Positions 35,831 through 41,266 of a DNA stretch of 41,266 nucleotides are shown piece after piece; position 1 is the first letter of the stretch, and each line of letters begins with the position of its first letter. The notes beneath the pieces were generated by a model that was given only the letters and a program-made list of their open reading frames with translations, did no database searches and was not told the DNA's origin. The stretch covers positions 1 through 41,266 of IMG/VR virus record IMGVR_UViG_3300023198_001063; one strand, 5' to 3'. The translations under genes were made by a program, and so were the position numbers. The DNA comes from a virus.

Positions 35831-37795
35831 TTAATGTGCCCAAAATTCAGAAACAACTGCTTCTGCAACCATTGGAATTGTTTTACAAAATACTTTTCCT
35901 GCGTCTTCCATACATTTTGTTAATAACTTTGAAGCTATTTCTATATATTCTTCACTTGTTTCTATTACTATTTCATCATGTACAAGATTTACTATCCATA
36001 CTTTATCATATAACTTTTTTTCTTGCAATTCTTTTTTTAACATAATAGCTGCAAGTTTAGTCATAGACCCACTTGTTCCTTGTATAGGAGCATTTCTTGA
36101 TAATCTAGATATTTTTCCTTTTAATTTATAATAGTCACTCCAAGGGAAATCCTTTTTAATAGCAGGATTTATATTAGACCTATCTAATTTTTTCTGAAGA
36201 GCTTTATGTTCTTCAAAGTCTTTAGTAAATAATTTCCTTTTTGTTATAGAATCTATTAAAATATAACCATTTTTCATAGTTTCTTTTAATTTTCTATCAA
36301 AATAGTCTTTTTTACCTGGAAAAGCTTCTTCTAAAGCGTCAATAAATACTTGTGCATCTTTTTCAGACTTGACTTGCAAATCATCTTTAACAGTAAATGC
36401 AGAGCCACCATAATCTAATTTAAGATTAAGCACTTTTCCTATTTGTCTTCTAGGGTCTCCTTTAGTTATTTTAACAGCTTTACCTTCTATTACAGAAAAT
36501 AATCTACTACTTACCATAGAATGAGTATCGCCATCTCCATTTAAATAAAATTCTACTAAAGCAGGGTCTTTACATACGTCAGCAGTTACACGAGGCTCTT
36601 GTTGGCTATAATCAGCTATAATAAGAGTATTAGCCCCTGCTCCTCTAAAACACTCTCTAAAAGGTTGAGAACCTGTTTCATCTTCCCTTGCAGGTATATT
36701 CTGTAAATTAGGATGATTACTACTTATTCTTCCTGTAGAAACTATTTGCCAAAAACTTGAATGTACTCTTCCTGTAACAGGATTAATATGTTCTAAAAAT
36801 TCTAAACCATAAGTACTTACTTCTTTAGCTGTTGCTTTATAATTAAAATATAATTTTAAAAAAGGAAATTTACTTTTATATTTTCCTATAGCTTTCTCTT
36901 CACAAGTGTCTTTATCTTTCCCTGTTCTTCTATCTCTTATAACAGTATTTATCCCTAAATATTTAAGAAAAGGTATTACTTGTTTAGGAGAATCCCAATT
37001 TATATTACATTTAAATCCTTCAGAAAATAAATCATATTGTGAATTAATAAATTCAGTAATATTATTATCTAATATATAAGAATCTAAACTTTTTCTAGCT
37101 TTTTTTAAATTATCTTTATTATTAACTTCTAATTTAGACCACATAGTTTTATCTAAATAAAAACCATTATATTCTATATCAGCTAATACACTAACAAATT
37201 TATTTTCAAGCCTTAAACAAGGTTCTAAATCATATTTTTCAATCTCTTTAAGCTGTTTTTCTCTAATATCTAATAAATATTCTACATCTTTTGCTCCATA
37301 TACAATTTGTTTATGTGTAAAAGGCTGTCCTTTCATTCCTACAAACTGATTACGAATACTTTTATCTAATTCTATATTTAAATATTTATTAGTAATAAAA
37401 CCTAAATTAACTTCATTATTATCAGGCCCTGCAGTAAGTATCATTTCTGCTAATTGAGTATCCCATATATTAACTAGCATTATATTATGCATTCTAAAGA
37501 ACTTATAATCAAAAGATGCATTCTGCAATACTTTAATAATATTAGGATTTTCTAATATTTCTTTTAAAGGGCTTATATCTGTTGTTCTAACATCTATTAC
37601 AAATTGAGTGTCTTTATCTCCTATTTGTAACATAATCATTACATTTTTATGATTAAATAAGCCACTAGTTTCAGTATCTAAGCCTAATATTTTTTTATCT
37701 TTACAATATTCAACTACTTCCCCAATTTTTGAATAAACTATTTGGTCCAAAAAGTTCTTTTCCTTGTCCAAAGCAACGGGCTCTTTCGTTTTCAT
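35831..37795 (-). CDS. Family A DNA polymerase with 3'-5' exonuclease
   Basis: A 654-aa replicative polymerase. The DEDDy proofreading domain is intact: KILGLDTETSGLF near 40, LQNASFDYKFF, and YGAKDVEYL. The polymerase domain has motif A IADYSQQEPRV near 392, motif B RRQIGKVLNLKLDYGGSAF, and motif C VNLVHDEIVIE near 606. There is no 5'-3' exonuclease domain. I use the Met of MKTKEPVAL at 37795. Even so, the gene overlaps the end of the LytTR-like gene by 86 nt, far more than other overlaps here. Its product should act with the DnaB-like helicase, primase and SSB downstream in the operon. Confidence 0.92.
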   Translation of the reverse strand: MKTKEPVALDKEKNFLDQIVYSKIGEVVEYCKDKKILGLDTETSGLFNHKNVMIMLQIGDKDTQFVIDVRTTDISPLKEILENPNIIKVLQNASFDYKFFRMHNIMLVNIWDTQLAEMILTAGPDNNEVNLGFITNKYLNIELDKSIRNQFVGMKGQPFTHKQIVYGAKDVEYLLDIREKQLKEIEKYDLEPCLRLENKFVSVLADIEYNGFYLDKTMWSKLEVNNKDNLKKARKSLDSYILDNNITEFINSQYDLFSEGFKCNINWDSPKQVIPFLKYLGINTVIRDRRTGKDKDTCEEKAIGKYKSKFPFLKLYFNYKATAKEVSTYGLEFLEHINPVTGRVHSSFWQIVSTGRISSNHPNLQNIPAREDETGSQPFRECFRGAGANTLIIADYSQQEPRVTADVCKDPALVEFYLNGDGDTHSMVSSRLFSVIEGKAVKITKGDPRRQIGKVLNLKLDYGGSAFTVKDDLQVKSEKDAQVFIDALEEAFPGKKDYFDRKLKETMKNGYILIDSITKRKLFTKDFEEHKALQKKLDRSNINPAIKKDFPWSDYYKLKGKISRLSRNAPIQGTSGSMTKLAAIMLKKELQEKKLYDKVWIVNLVHDEIVIETSEEYIEIASKLLTKCMEDAGKVFCKTIPMVAEAVVSEFWAH

Positions 37796-38213
37796 AGTCA
37801 GACTCTTCTGCCCTGTCACATATTTTATCATATTTTTCTTTTATAAGAATTATTAACTTTTGATAATTATATAAATTTTTTTTTATTTTATCATCTATAG
37901 GCATAAGATGGTCTCCTATTTGTATGTATTTAGTATTAATAGTGTCTACATATCTCATATTAATTAATACATTTTGACCTATTAATAACAAATCATCTTT
38001 AATTTCTATATCCTCAATAATTTCAGTAATAGTTATATTTTTTATTTTATAATAATAATTCCAAAAATCTCTAACAATAACTCCATTGCCATTTGATTGT
38101 ATAAATACTATATCTTTTATATCAGAATTATTTTTATCAAAAACATTTTCTAATTCTTCTTTATAACATATATAAGGAACACATTCTTCGTATAAATCTC
38201 TTTTTTTTTCCAT
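37710..38213 (-). CDS. LytTR-like DNA-binding regulator
   Basis: A 167-aa protein whose residues ~33-125 follow the LytTR domain: DIVFIQSNGNGVIVRDF (first strands, I-x-x-I-x-S pattern), ITEIIEDIEIKDDLLLIGQ (helix and strand), NVLINMRYVDTINTKYIQIG (the sequence-reading I/V-N-x-x-x-I segment) and LMPIDDKIKKNLYN (final helix). There is no receiver domain, so it would be a one-domain phage regulator. It may control this operon, of which it is the first gene after a hairpin. The Arg/Gly-rich last ~25 residues lie in the 86-nt overlap with the polymerase gene and look less like a folded domain. Confidence 0.6.
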   Translation of the reverse strand: MEKKRDLYEECVPYICYKEELENVFDKNNSDIKDIVFIQSNGNGVIVRDFWNYYYKIKNITITEIIEDIEIKDDLLLIGQNVLINMRYVDTINTKYIQIGDHLMPIDDKIKKNLYNYQKLIILIKEKYDKICDRAEESDYENERARCFGQGKELFGPNSLFKNWGSS

Positions 38214-38223
38214 TTTTTTTATA

Positions 38224-38256
38224 TAAAAAGGGGATGTAAGTTAATACACCCCCTAT
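38224..38256 (-). terminator. Terminator-like hairpin in front of the LytTR-like gene
   Basis: The minus strand reads GGGGGTGTA, loop ttaact, TACATCCCC, then tttttatat. The 9-bp stem includes one G-T pair and ends 16 nt before the ATG at 38213. It follows the upstream gene's stop by 40 nt and bounds the regulator-polymerase-amidoligase-helicase-ssb unit on its 5' side. Confidence 0.8.
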
Positions 38257-38293
38257 AACTAACAATTATACTTAACTTTCAAACAAACAAAAA

Positions 38294-38614
38294 TTATTTT
38301 CTTAACTCTTTAAATTTGAAAGATTTTTCCAATACTCTAACAGTTCTTGCTAAAGCTTCTTCGTCTTTTATATTCTTTGAGTTAACTACTATTAATTCCA
38401 AAGTTTCCTTTGTAATTGCCTTAATTTTGGCTAAGCAGTGTGGACTGTTTTTAAAAAATCCACATTTTTCTAATTGTTTGTCTTTATAAGTTCCTATATT
38501 ATAACTTGCATTAATAAACGCACTGTTTGATATTTCTGTATCCATAAGTGATTTAATAGTAACTACTACCTCTTCTTTTATGTAATCAGTAACTTCTTTA
38601 TAATTATCCATCAC
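38294..38614 (-). CDS. Hypothetical protein, 106 aa
   Basis: The protein looks helical, with MDNYKEVTDYIKEEVVVTIK at the N-terminus, KCGFFKNSPHCLAKI in the middle and a Lys/Glu C-terminus. It is not a recognised family. It overlaps the upstream small basic gene by 11 nt and is followed by the hairpin preceding the LytTR-like gene. Confidence 0.5.
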   Translation of the reverse strand: MMDNYKEVTDYIKEEVVVTIKSLMDTEISNSAFINASYNIGTYKDKQLEKCGFFKNSPHCLAKIKAITKETLELIVVNSKNIKDEEALARTVRVLEKSFKFKELRK

Positions 38615-38813
38615 AATGAGTTTTAACTAATGTAGTCATTTTTTTAACCTTATATAACTTTTTAGCTTGTTTAAGTGCTTCTATTTCTTTATGAGATTTT
38701 TTAACTTTATTTAAAGGTATAATTAATTTATGCCTAAGACCTGCTCTAATTAAATAAGCGTCATCTCCTAATTTTCTTTTTTTGTTTCTATTAAATATAA
38801 ATTTTTTTCTCAT
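38604..38813 (-). CDS. Small basic hypothetical protein, 69 aa
   Basis: Very Lys/Arg-rich: MRKKFIFNRNKKRKLGDD, then GLRHKLIIPLNKVKKSHKE and KKLYKVKKMTTLVK. The charge suggests nucleic-acid or ribosome binding, but no fold is recognised. Its stop overlaps the next start by 11 nt. Confidence 0.5.
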   Translation of the reverse strand: MRKKFIFNRNKKRKLGDDAYLIRAGLRHKLIIPLNKVKKSHKEIEALKQAKKLYKVKKMTTLVKTHCDG

Positions 38814-38829
38814 AATTATTAGTTTAGTG

Positions 38830-39165
38830 TTACATTAATTTTGCTATTCTTTTTTTTTCCATTCTCCATTCCATAGTATGTACTAAAGAATTCCATTTTT
38901 GACATTGTTCCATATGTAAAGATACATTATTGAAAGCAGACCTATATGAATTACCTTCTGTCATTATCTTACCATTAGTCATATATCCAATTACTCTTCT
39001 ATTTTGTAAAAAATGTAAAGATTCTTTTGGGTCTGTTACTATAACATAATCCCCTATTTCTATTTTCTTTACTCTTTTCCAATTATTTTTAACAATAAAT
39101 TTGGTAACTTTTGCTTTAAATGAAATATATTTACTTTTGTCATTTATTACTATTTTCATCATCAT
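38830..39165 (-). CDS. Hypothetical protein, 111 aa
   Basis: The sequence KVTKFIVKNNWKRVKKIEIGDYVIVTDP suggests a small beta-barrel, and the C-terminal half is helical with Trp and Arg. The family is not recognised. Three consecutive Met codons make the start uncertain by two residues. The frame overlaps the upstream gene by 26 nt. Confidence 0.5.
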   Translation of the reverse strand: MMMKIVINDKSKYISFKAKVTKFIVKNNWKRVKKIEIGDYVIVTDPKESLHFLQNRRVIGYMTNGKIMTEGNSYRSAFNNVSLHMEQCQKWNSLVHTMEWRMEKKRIAKLM

Positions 39166-39409
39166 TTTTTATAGTAGTCATACTAGCTTTAGCTTTAAAA
39201 GCTATCACTGTTTCTAAAGCAATTAAATATCCTCCTTTTACAGTTCCAGTATTATGTAAGTCAAGTAATTCTTGGTCACTTAATTTACTATACTCTTCCT
39301 GTTTATCAAAATAAGCATTTCTTCTTTTAAGATTATCTTTTTTAGTTAATCTTATTGCTTTCCCTGATATTTTTTTTCCATTTTTTCTTTTATTTTTGCT
39401 TTTTGCCAT
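39140..39409 (-). CDS. Small hypothetical protein with basic N-terminus, 89 aa
   Basis: MAKSKNKRKNGKKISGKAIR is followed by LTKKDNLKRRNAYFD, a highly basic region, and then the helical segment LSDQELLDLHNTGTVKGGYLIALET. No known family is recognised; an RNA- or DNA-binding early protein is possible. It abuts the upstream gene (39410) with no gap. Confidence 0.5.
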   Translation of the reverse strand: MAKSKNKRKNGKKISGKAIRLTKKDNLKRRNAYFDKQEEYSKLSDQELLDLHNTGTVKGGYLIALETVIAFKAKASMTTIKNDDENSNK

Positions 39410-39619
39410 TTATTCAAATTTTAAATCTTCTAATGCATACATATTTCTTTTTTTACTTATTACAATAATATCTAAACAACACATACCTAAAGGTTCTAAT
39501 GTAGTTCCTTGATAGCTATATATTGTTGAAATATGTCTAATTTCAATTAATTCTTTACCGCCATACTTACTATAATAATATACTTTATCTCCTTTTTTAG
39601 CTGTTAGTATATCCTTCAT
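39410..39619 (-). CDS. Small hypothetical protein, 69 aa
   Basis: A beta-rich mini-protein: MKDILTAKKGDKVYYYSKYG, then IEIRHISTIYSY and MCCLDIIVISKK. The GDKVYY turn is reminiscent of small SH3/KOW-like barrels, but this is a weak resemblance. It overlaps the upstream gene by 23 nt. Confidence 0.5.
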   Translation of the reverse strand: MKDILTAKKGDKVYYYSKYGGKELIEIRHISTIYSYQGTTLEPLGMCCLDIIVISKKRNMYALEDLKFE

Positions 39620-39806
39620 GCCATAAATTAATATAACCTATATTAGTACGTAAACCATGTTTTTTATTAGGTATAAACTCTATAGATTTACTATACAGTT
39701 CTCTTACAGGTTCTGTATGTGCTATTGCTGTATCTTCTGTTAATAAAGTATTAAATTCTTTTTTCATATCAGCTTTTGCTGATTCTTCTGCTGTTAAGTT
39801 TTTCAT
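39597..39806 (-). CDS. Small hypothetical protein, 69 aa
   Basis: Starts MKNLTAEESAKADMKKEF and continues with a helix and a short C-terminal part (NKKHGLRTNIGYINLWHEG). No family is recognised. It is the first gene after the hairpin at 39844-39864, with 37 nt between hairpin and ATG. Confidence 0.5.
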   Translation of the reverse strand: MKNLTAEESAKADMKKEFNTLLTEDTAIAHTEPVRELYSKSIEFIPNKKHGLRTNIGYINLWHEGYTNS

Positions 39807-39835
39807 AATTGTTTGTTTATTATTTATTTATAGTA

Positions 39836-39868
39836 TAAAAATAGGGGAGCCACCACAACTCCCCATAT
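39836..39868 (-). terminator. Terminator-like hairpin in the early gene cluster
   Basis: The minus strand reads GGGGAG, loop ttgtggtgg, CTCCCC, then tatttttata. A 6-bp GC-rich stem followed by a T-rich run, 34 nt after the stop of the 51-aa gene. Confidence 0.75.
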
Positions 39869-39898
39869 TTTAACTATTTAACTAACTACTATTGTTTA

Positions 39899-40054
39899 CT
39901 AACAACTAGTATTTTTAATTCCTTTTCTTTTTGATAACATTATGCCATACTCTTTAGTTGATATATAATGTGATGGGGCATAATGTGCTAATGCTTTTTG
40001 TCTATGTCTAGGTTTTATATTTGCACCTAAATAAAATATTTTTCTTTTTGTCAT
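39899..40054 (-). CDS. Small basic protein, 51 aa
   Basis: An intact frame fills a gap that would otherwise be empty: it begins MTKRKIFYLGANIKPRHRQK, continues ALAHYAPSHYISTKEYGIM and ends with TAG. Codon use matches the neighbours, it begins 43 nt after the lipoprotein gene's stop, and it is followed by a terminator-like hairpin at the expected distance. The function is unknown; it is rich in Lys, Arg, His and Tyr. Confidence 0.55.
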   Translation of the reverse strand: MTKRKIFYLGANIKPRHRQKALAHYAPSHYISTKEYGIMLSKRKGIKNTSC

Positions 40055-40075
40055 ACTAGTTAGTTTAATTAGTTA

Positions 40076-40093
40076 ATCTCTATAAAAAGAGAT
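40076..40093 (-). other. Weak AT-rich inverted repeat
   Basis: ATCTCT and AGAGAT arms (40076-40081 and 40088-40093) separated by 6 nt lie between the lipoprotein and 51-aa genes. No T-run follows on the minus strand, so I do not call it a terminator. Confidence 0.3.
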
Positions 40094-40097
40094 ATAT

Positions 40098-40289
40098 TTA
40101 GTTATATTTAATAGTACCATAAGGTACTTTTTTACACGTAATATGTGTATTAGAATCAACATCATATGCTTTAATAGCAGGTGATTGTTCCATATCATCA
40201 AAATAATGATAACCAGGACTATCAGGATGTTTAGTGCATGATGATAAACTACCTAGTAGCACCATCATAATTAATAATATATTTTTCAT
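40098..40289 (-). CDS. Small lipoprotein, 63 aa
   Basis: Starting at MKNILLIMMVLLGSLSSC (ATG at 40289), the protein has a Lys, a hydrophobic core and a lipobox LSSC with Cys at residue 18, so it should be lipidated by Lgt and cleaved by LspA. The mature part is about 46 residues, hydrophilic, with a second Cys (ITCKK). Small phage lipoproteins often act in superinfection exclusion or lysis control; which applies here cannot be told. The frame continues upstream over the end of the membrane protein gene, but the lipobox fixes the start. Confidence 0.7.
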   Translation of the reverse strand: MKNILLIMMVLLGSLSSCTKHPDSPGYHYFDDMEQSPAIKAYDVDSNTHITCKKVPYGTIKYN

Positions 40290-40290
40290 T

Positions 40291-40713
40291 TTATTTATTG
40301 TTTTTAATAAAATCTTTTCCCCATTCATATGCTTCTTGTGGGGTATCAAAACCACTTTTACATGATTCTGTTATCCATGATTGTTTACCTTTTCTAAGTA
40401 CGCCTACTATCCATTGTTCGTTTTCTATTCTTGCTAATGGACTTATTTGTAACCACCAACCATTAGGTAATTCATTCATTAGTTTTATTTTATTTTTATC
40501 TGTTATATAATAAAAATATGTTATTAAAACTATAATGAAAGGTAAAATACTAAATAATATTATTCCTACCCAAAATAAAGTTGTATTTAAAATATCTTTA
40601 GTTGCTATTGCAAACGCTAACATAAAAATTGATAATAATGTAACTGCTAATATAGTTACAAAATTAATAGGCGTTCTTACTATAAATTCTTTAAAATTTT
40701 TATATTTATTCAT
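40291..40713 (-). CDS. Membrane protein with two transmembrane helices, 140 aa
   Basis: Two hydrophobic helices, FVTILAVTLLSIFMLAFAIA and LFWVGIILFSILPFIIVLIT, are followed by a ~70-residue soluble domain with WWLQISPLARIENEQWIVGV and ESCKSGFDTPQEAYEWGKDF. The family is not recognised. The pairing with the lipoprotein gene 1 nt downstream suggests a joint envelope role, such as exclusion of other phages (inference). Confidence 0.6.
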   Translation of the reverse strand: MNKYKNFKEFIVRTPINFVTILAVTLLSIFMLAFAIATKDILNTTLFWVGIILFSILPFIIVLITYFYYITDKNKIKLMNELPNGWWLQISPLARIENEQWIVGVLRKGKQSWITESCKSGFDTPQEAYEWGKDFIKNNK

Positions 40714-40723
40714 ATTTTTTAAT

Positions 40724-40987
40724 TTAAGTTAAGGCTATTATTGATTTTATTGGTATGTAAATATTTTCTTTCAACAATATAAATTCCTTTCCTACCATCC
40801 AAATAGTTGTATAAATTTTCATCTGGCCATTGTCTGTTGCGAACACTATTTCATACTTATCTTGGTAATTGTTTCCGTTTTTACAAGCTCTTTTTAATTT
40901 TTTGGTTAAATCTTTAGGCTTAATAACTTCACAAAATGTAACTTCTGTTAAATCCCTTATTGGTATTGTTGGTATATATTTACTCAT
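40724..40987 (-). CDS. Hypothetical protein, 87 aa
   Basis: Starts MSKYIPTIPIRDLTEVTFCE, is beta-rich in the second half (YEIVFATDNGQMKIYTTIW) and ends IPIKSIIALT. The family is not recognised. It is the first full-sized gene of the minus-strand block in this window. Its start context (acaaag, short gap, ATGAGTAAA) is shared with two mini-ORFs further upstream. Confidence 0.55.
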   Translation of the reverse strand: MSKYIPTIPIRDLTEVTFCEVIKPKDLTKKLKRACKNGNNYQDKYEIVFATDNGQMKIYTTIWMVGKEFILLKENIYIPIKSIIALT

Positions 40988-41010
40988 GGTCTTTGTATTA
41001 GTTTAATAAA

Positions 41011-41068
41011 TACTATAGTAGCTATTTCTGTAACTATGGACTATCTTTTGTTACTGTAGTAGCTATTT
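41011..41068. repeat. Pair of 17-bp direct repeats
   Basis: TACTATAGTAGCTATTT (41011-41027) and TACTGTAGTAGCTATTT (41052-41068) differ at one base and are 41 bp apart start to start, about four helical turns. They lie in the non-coding leader before the first large minus-strand gene, so they may be regulator or initiator binding sites. Confidence 0.6.
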
Positions 41069-41123
41069 AGTAAACAAATCTGTTTACTTTTGTAAAGTTT
41101 TGTAAACTCATCTGTTTACTCAT
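41067..41123 (-). CDS. Possible mini-ORF, 18 aa
   Basis: ATG at 41123, peptide MSKQMSLQNFTKVNRFVY, TAA. The start context acaaagATGAGTAAA matches that of the 87-aa gene downstream. It contains the inverted repeats listed separately, so the open frame may be accidental. Confidence 0.25.
   Translation of the reverse strand: MSKQMSLQNFTKVNRFVY
41070..41119. promoter_or_regulatory. Two 18-bp interrupted palindromes, operator-like
   Basis: GTAAACaaatctGTTTAC (41070-41087) and GTAAACtcatctGTTTAC (41102-41119) have identical 6-bp arms and 6-nt spacers, and are 32 bp apart, close to three helical turns. A GTAAAG half-site lies between them. This is the expected layout for a dimeric regulator bound on one face of DNA, or for an origin-binding protein. 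Confidence 0.55.
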
Positions 41124-41266
41124 CTTTGTTTTGGTAACTGGCTTTAAATGTGTAAAAACCTAACTCTATCTTCTTAAAGTGTTCATGGTTGACATTGCCT
41201 TATTTAAAAGGTATACTTATCTGTCCGTACTCCATTAGTCAGGTTTTTACTCATCTTCTTTGTTTT
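41124..41266 (-). other. Leader region with further mini-ORFs up to the window edge
   Basis: There is no full-length gene. Minus-strand mini-ORFs are ATG at 41254 (MSKNLTNGVRTDKYTF, stop at 41204) and ATG at 41195 (MSTMNTLRR, stop at 41166). The first again has a caaag-like leader and begins ATGAGTAAA. They could be leader peptides, decayed copies of a gene start, or chance. I see no clear promoter. Confidence 0.3.

Noticed and set aside
41085-41092. TACTTTTG on the plus strand, matching the Bacteroidota -7 consensus TAnnTTTG
   Set aside because: No suitable -33 TTTG is found at the required ~19-bp spacing, and it overlaps the palindromes. A chance match is likely in AT-rich DNA.
1-41266. 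tRNA genes, CRISPR arrays, insertion sequences and attachment sites
   Set aside because: I looked for TTCGAA/TTCAAAT-type T-loops with acceptor stems, regular spaced repeats, transposase motifs and flanking direct repeats, and found none I could support. Coding density leaves little room.

Overview
The window is about 41 kb of AT-rich, almost completely coding phage DNA. I read it as part of a crAss-like (Crassvirales-type) phage genome with a probable Bacteroidota host. Three things support this. First, the left part encodes a giant virion protein with an RNA-polymerase double-psi beta-barrel signature (DFDID) and a zincin HEAFH motif, next to two more very large cargo-type proteins, as in crAss-like phages. 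Second, start codons are preceded by A/T-rich sequence with no recognisable Shine-Dalgarno motif, as is usual in Bacteroidota. Third, there is a LytTR-like regulator, a family common in that phylum. TAA, TAG and TGA all end genes, so I see no genome-wide stop-codon reassignment. These are family-level judgements made by eye; no database search was possible.

Layout. Positions 1-16668 (+ strand) hold the capsid-cargo block: the 3' part of the giant virion RNA polymerase/metallopeptidase gene; a nuclease/GNAT multidomain ORF that continues in the same frame directly after an in-frame TAA; and a 1495-aa putative ejection protein. A terminator hairpin near 16.72 kb separates this block from the convergent minus-strand block at 16.75-41 kb, which is transcribed from right to left.

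Reading the minus strand in transcription order: a 5' region at 41.0-41.27 kb has two pairs of short repeats and several mini-ORFs. Small early proteins follow (41.0-38.3 kb), including a two-helix membrane protein and a small lipoprotein. Next come a LytTR-like regulator and a family A DNA polymerase. An unusual amide-bond metabolism island lies at 35.8-28.5 kb: peptidase C26-type class I amidotransferase, two COOH-NH2 ligase families, ATP-grasp ligase, gamma-glutamylcyclotransferase and two class II amidotransferases. Replication and recombination genes follow (28.0-21.7 kb): DnaB-like helicase, Sak4-like ATPase, SSB, Toprim primase, DUF1064 nuclease, glucosaminidase and RecE-like exonuclease. 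The block ends with nucleotide metabolism and unknown genes (21.7-16.7 kb): adenosylcobalamin-dependent ribonucleotide reductase and a dATP/dGTP diphosphohydrolase-like protein.

How the parts fit. The cargo proteins are probably packaged and ejected with the DNA, to transcribe early genes and to counter host functions. The minus-strand block copies and recombines the genome and supplies dNTPs. The amidoligase island looks like a phage-encoded pathway that builds and trims amide or gamma-glutamyl bonds on an unknown substrate, and it sits inside the replication operon between polymerase and helicase. It is the best candidate here for an uncharacterised system. A second candidate is a set of GC-rich hairpins placed a nearly constant 16-17 nt before three start codons.
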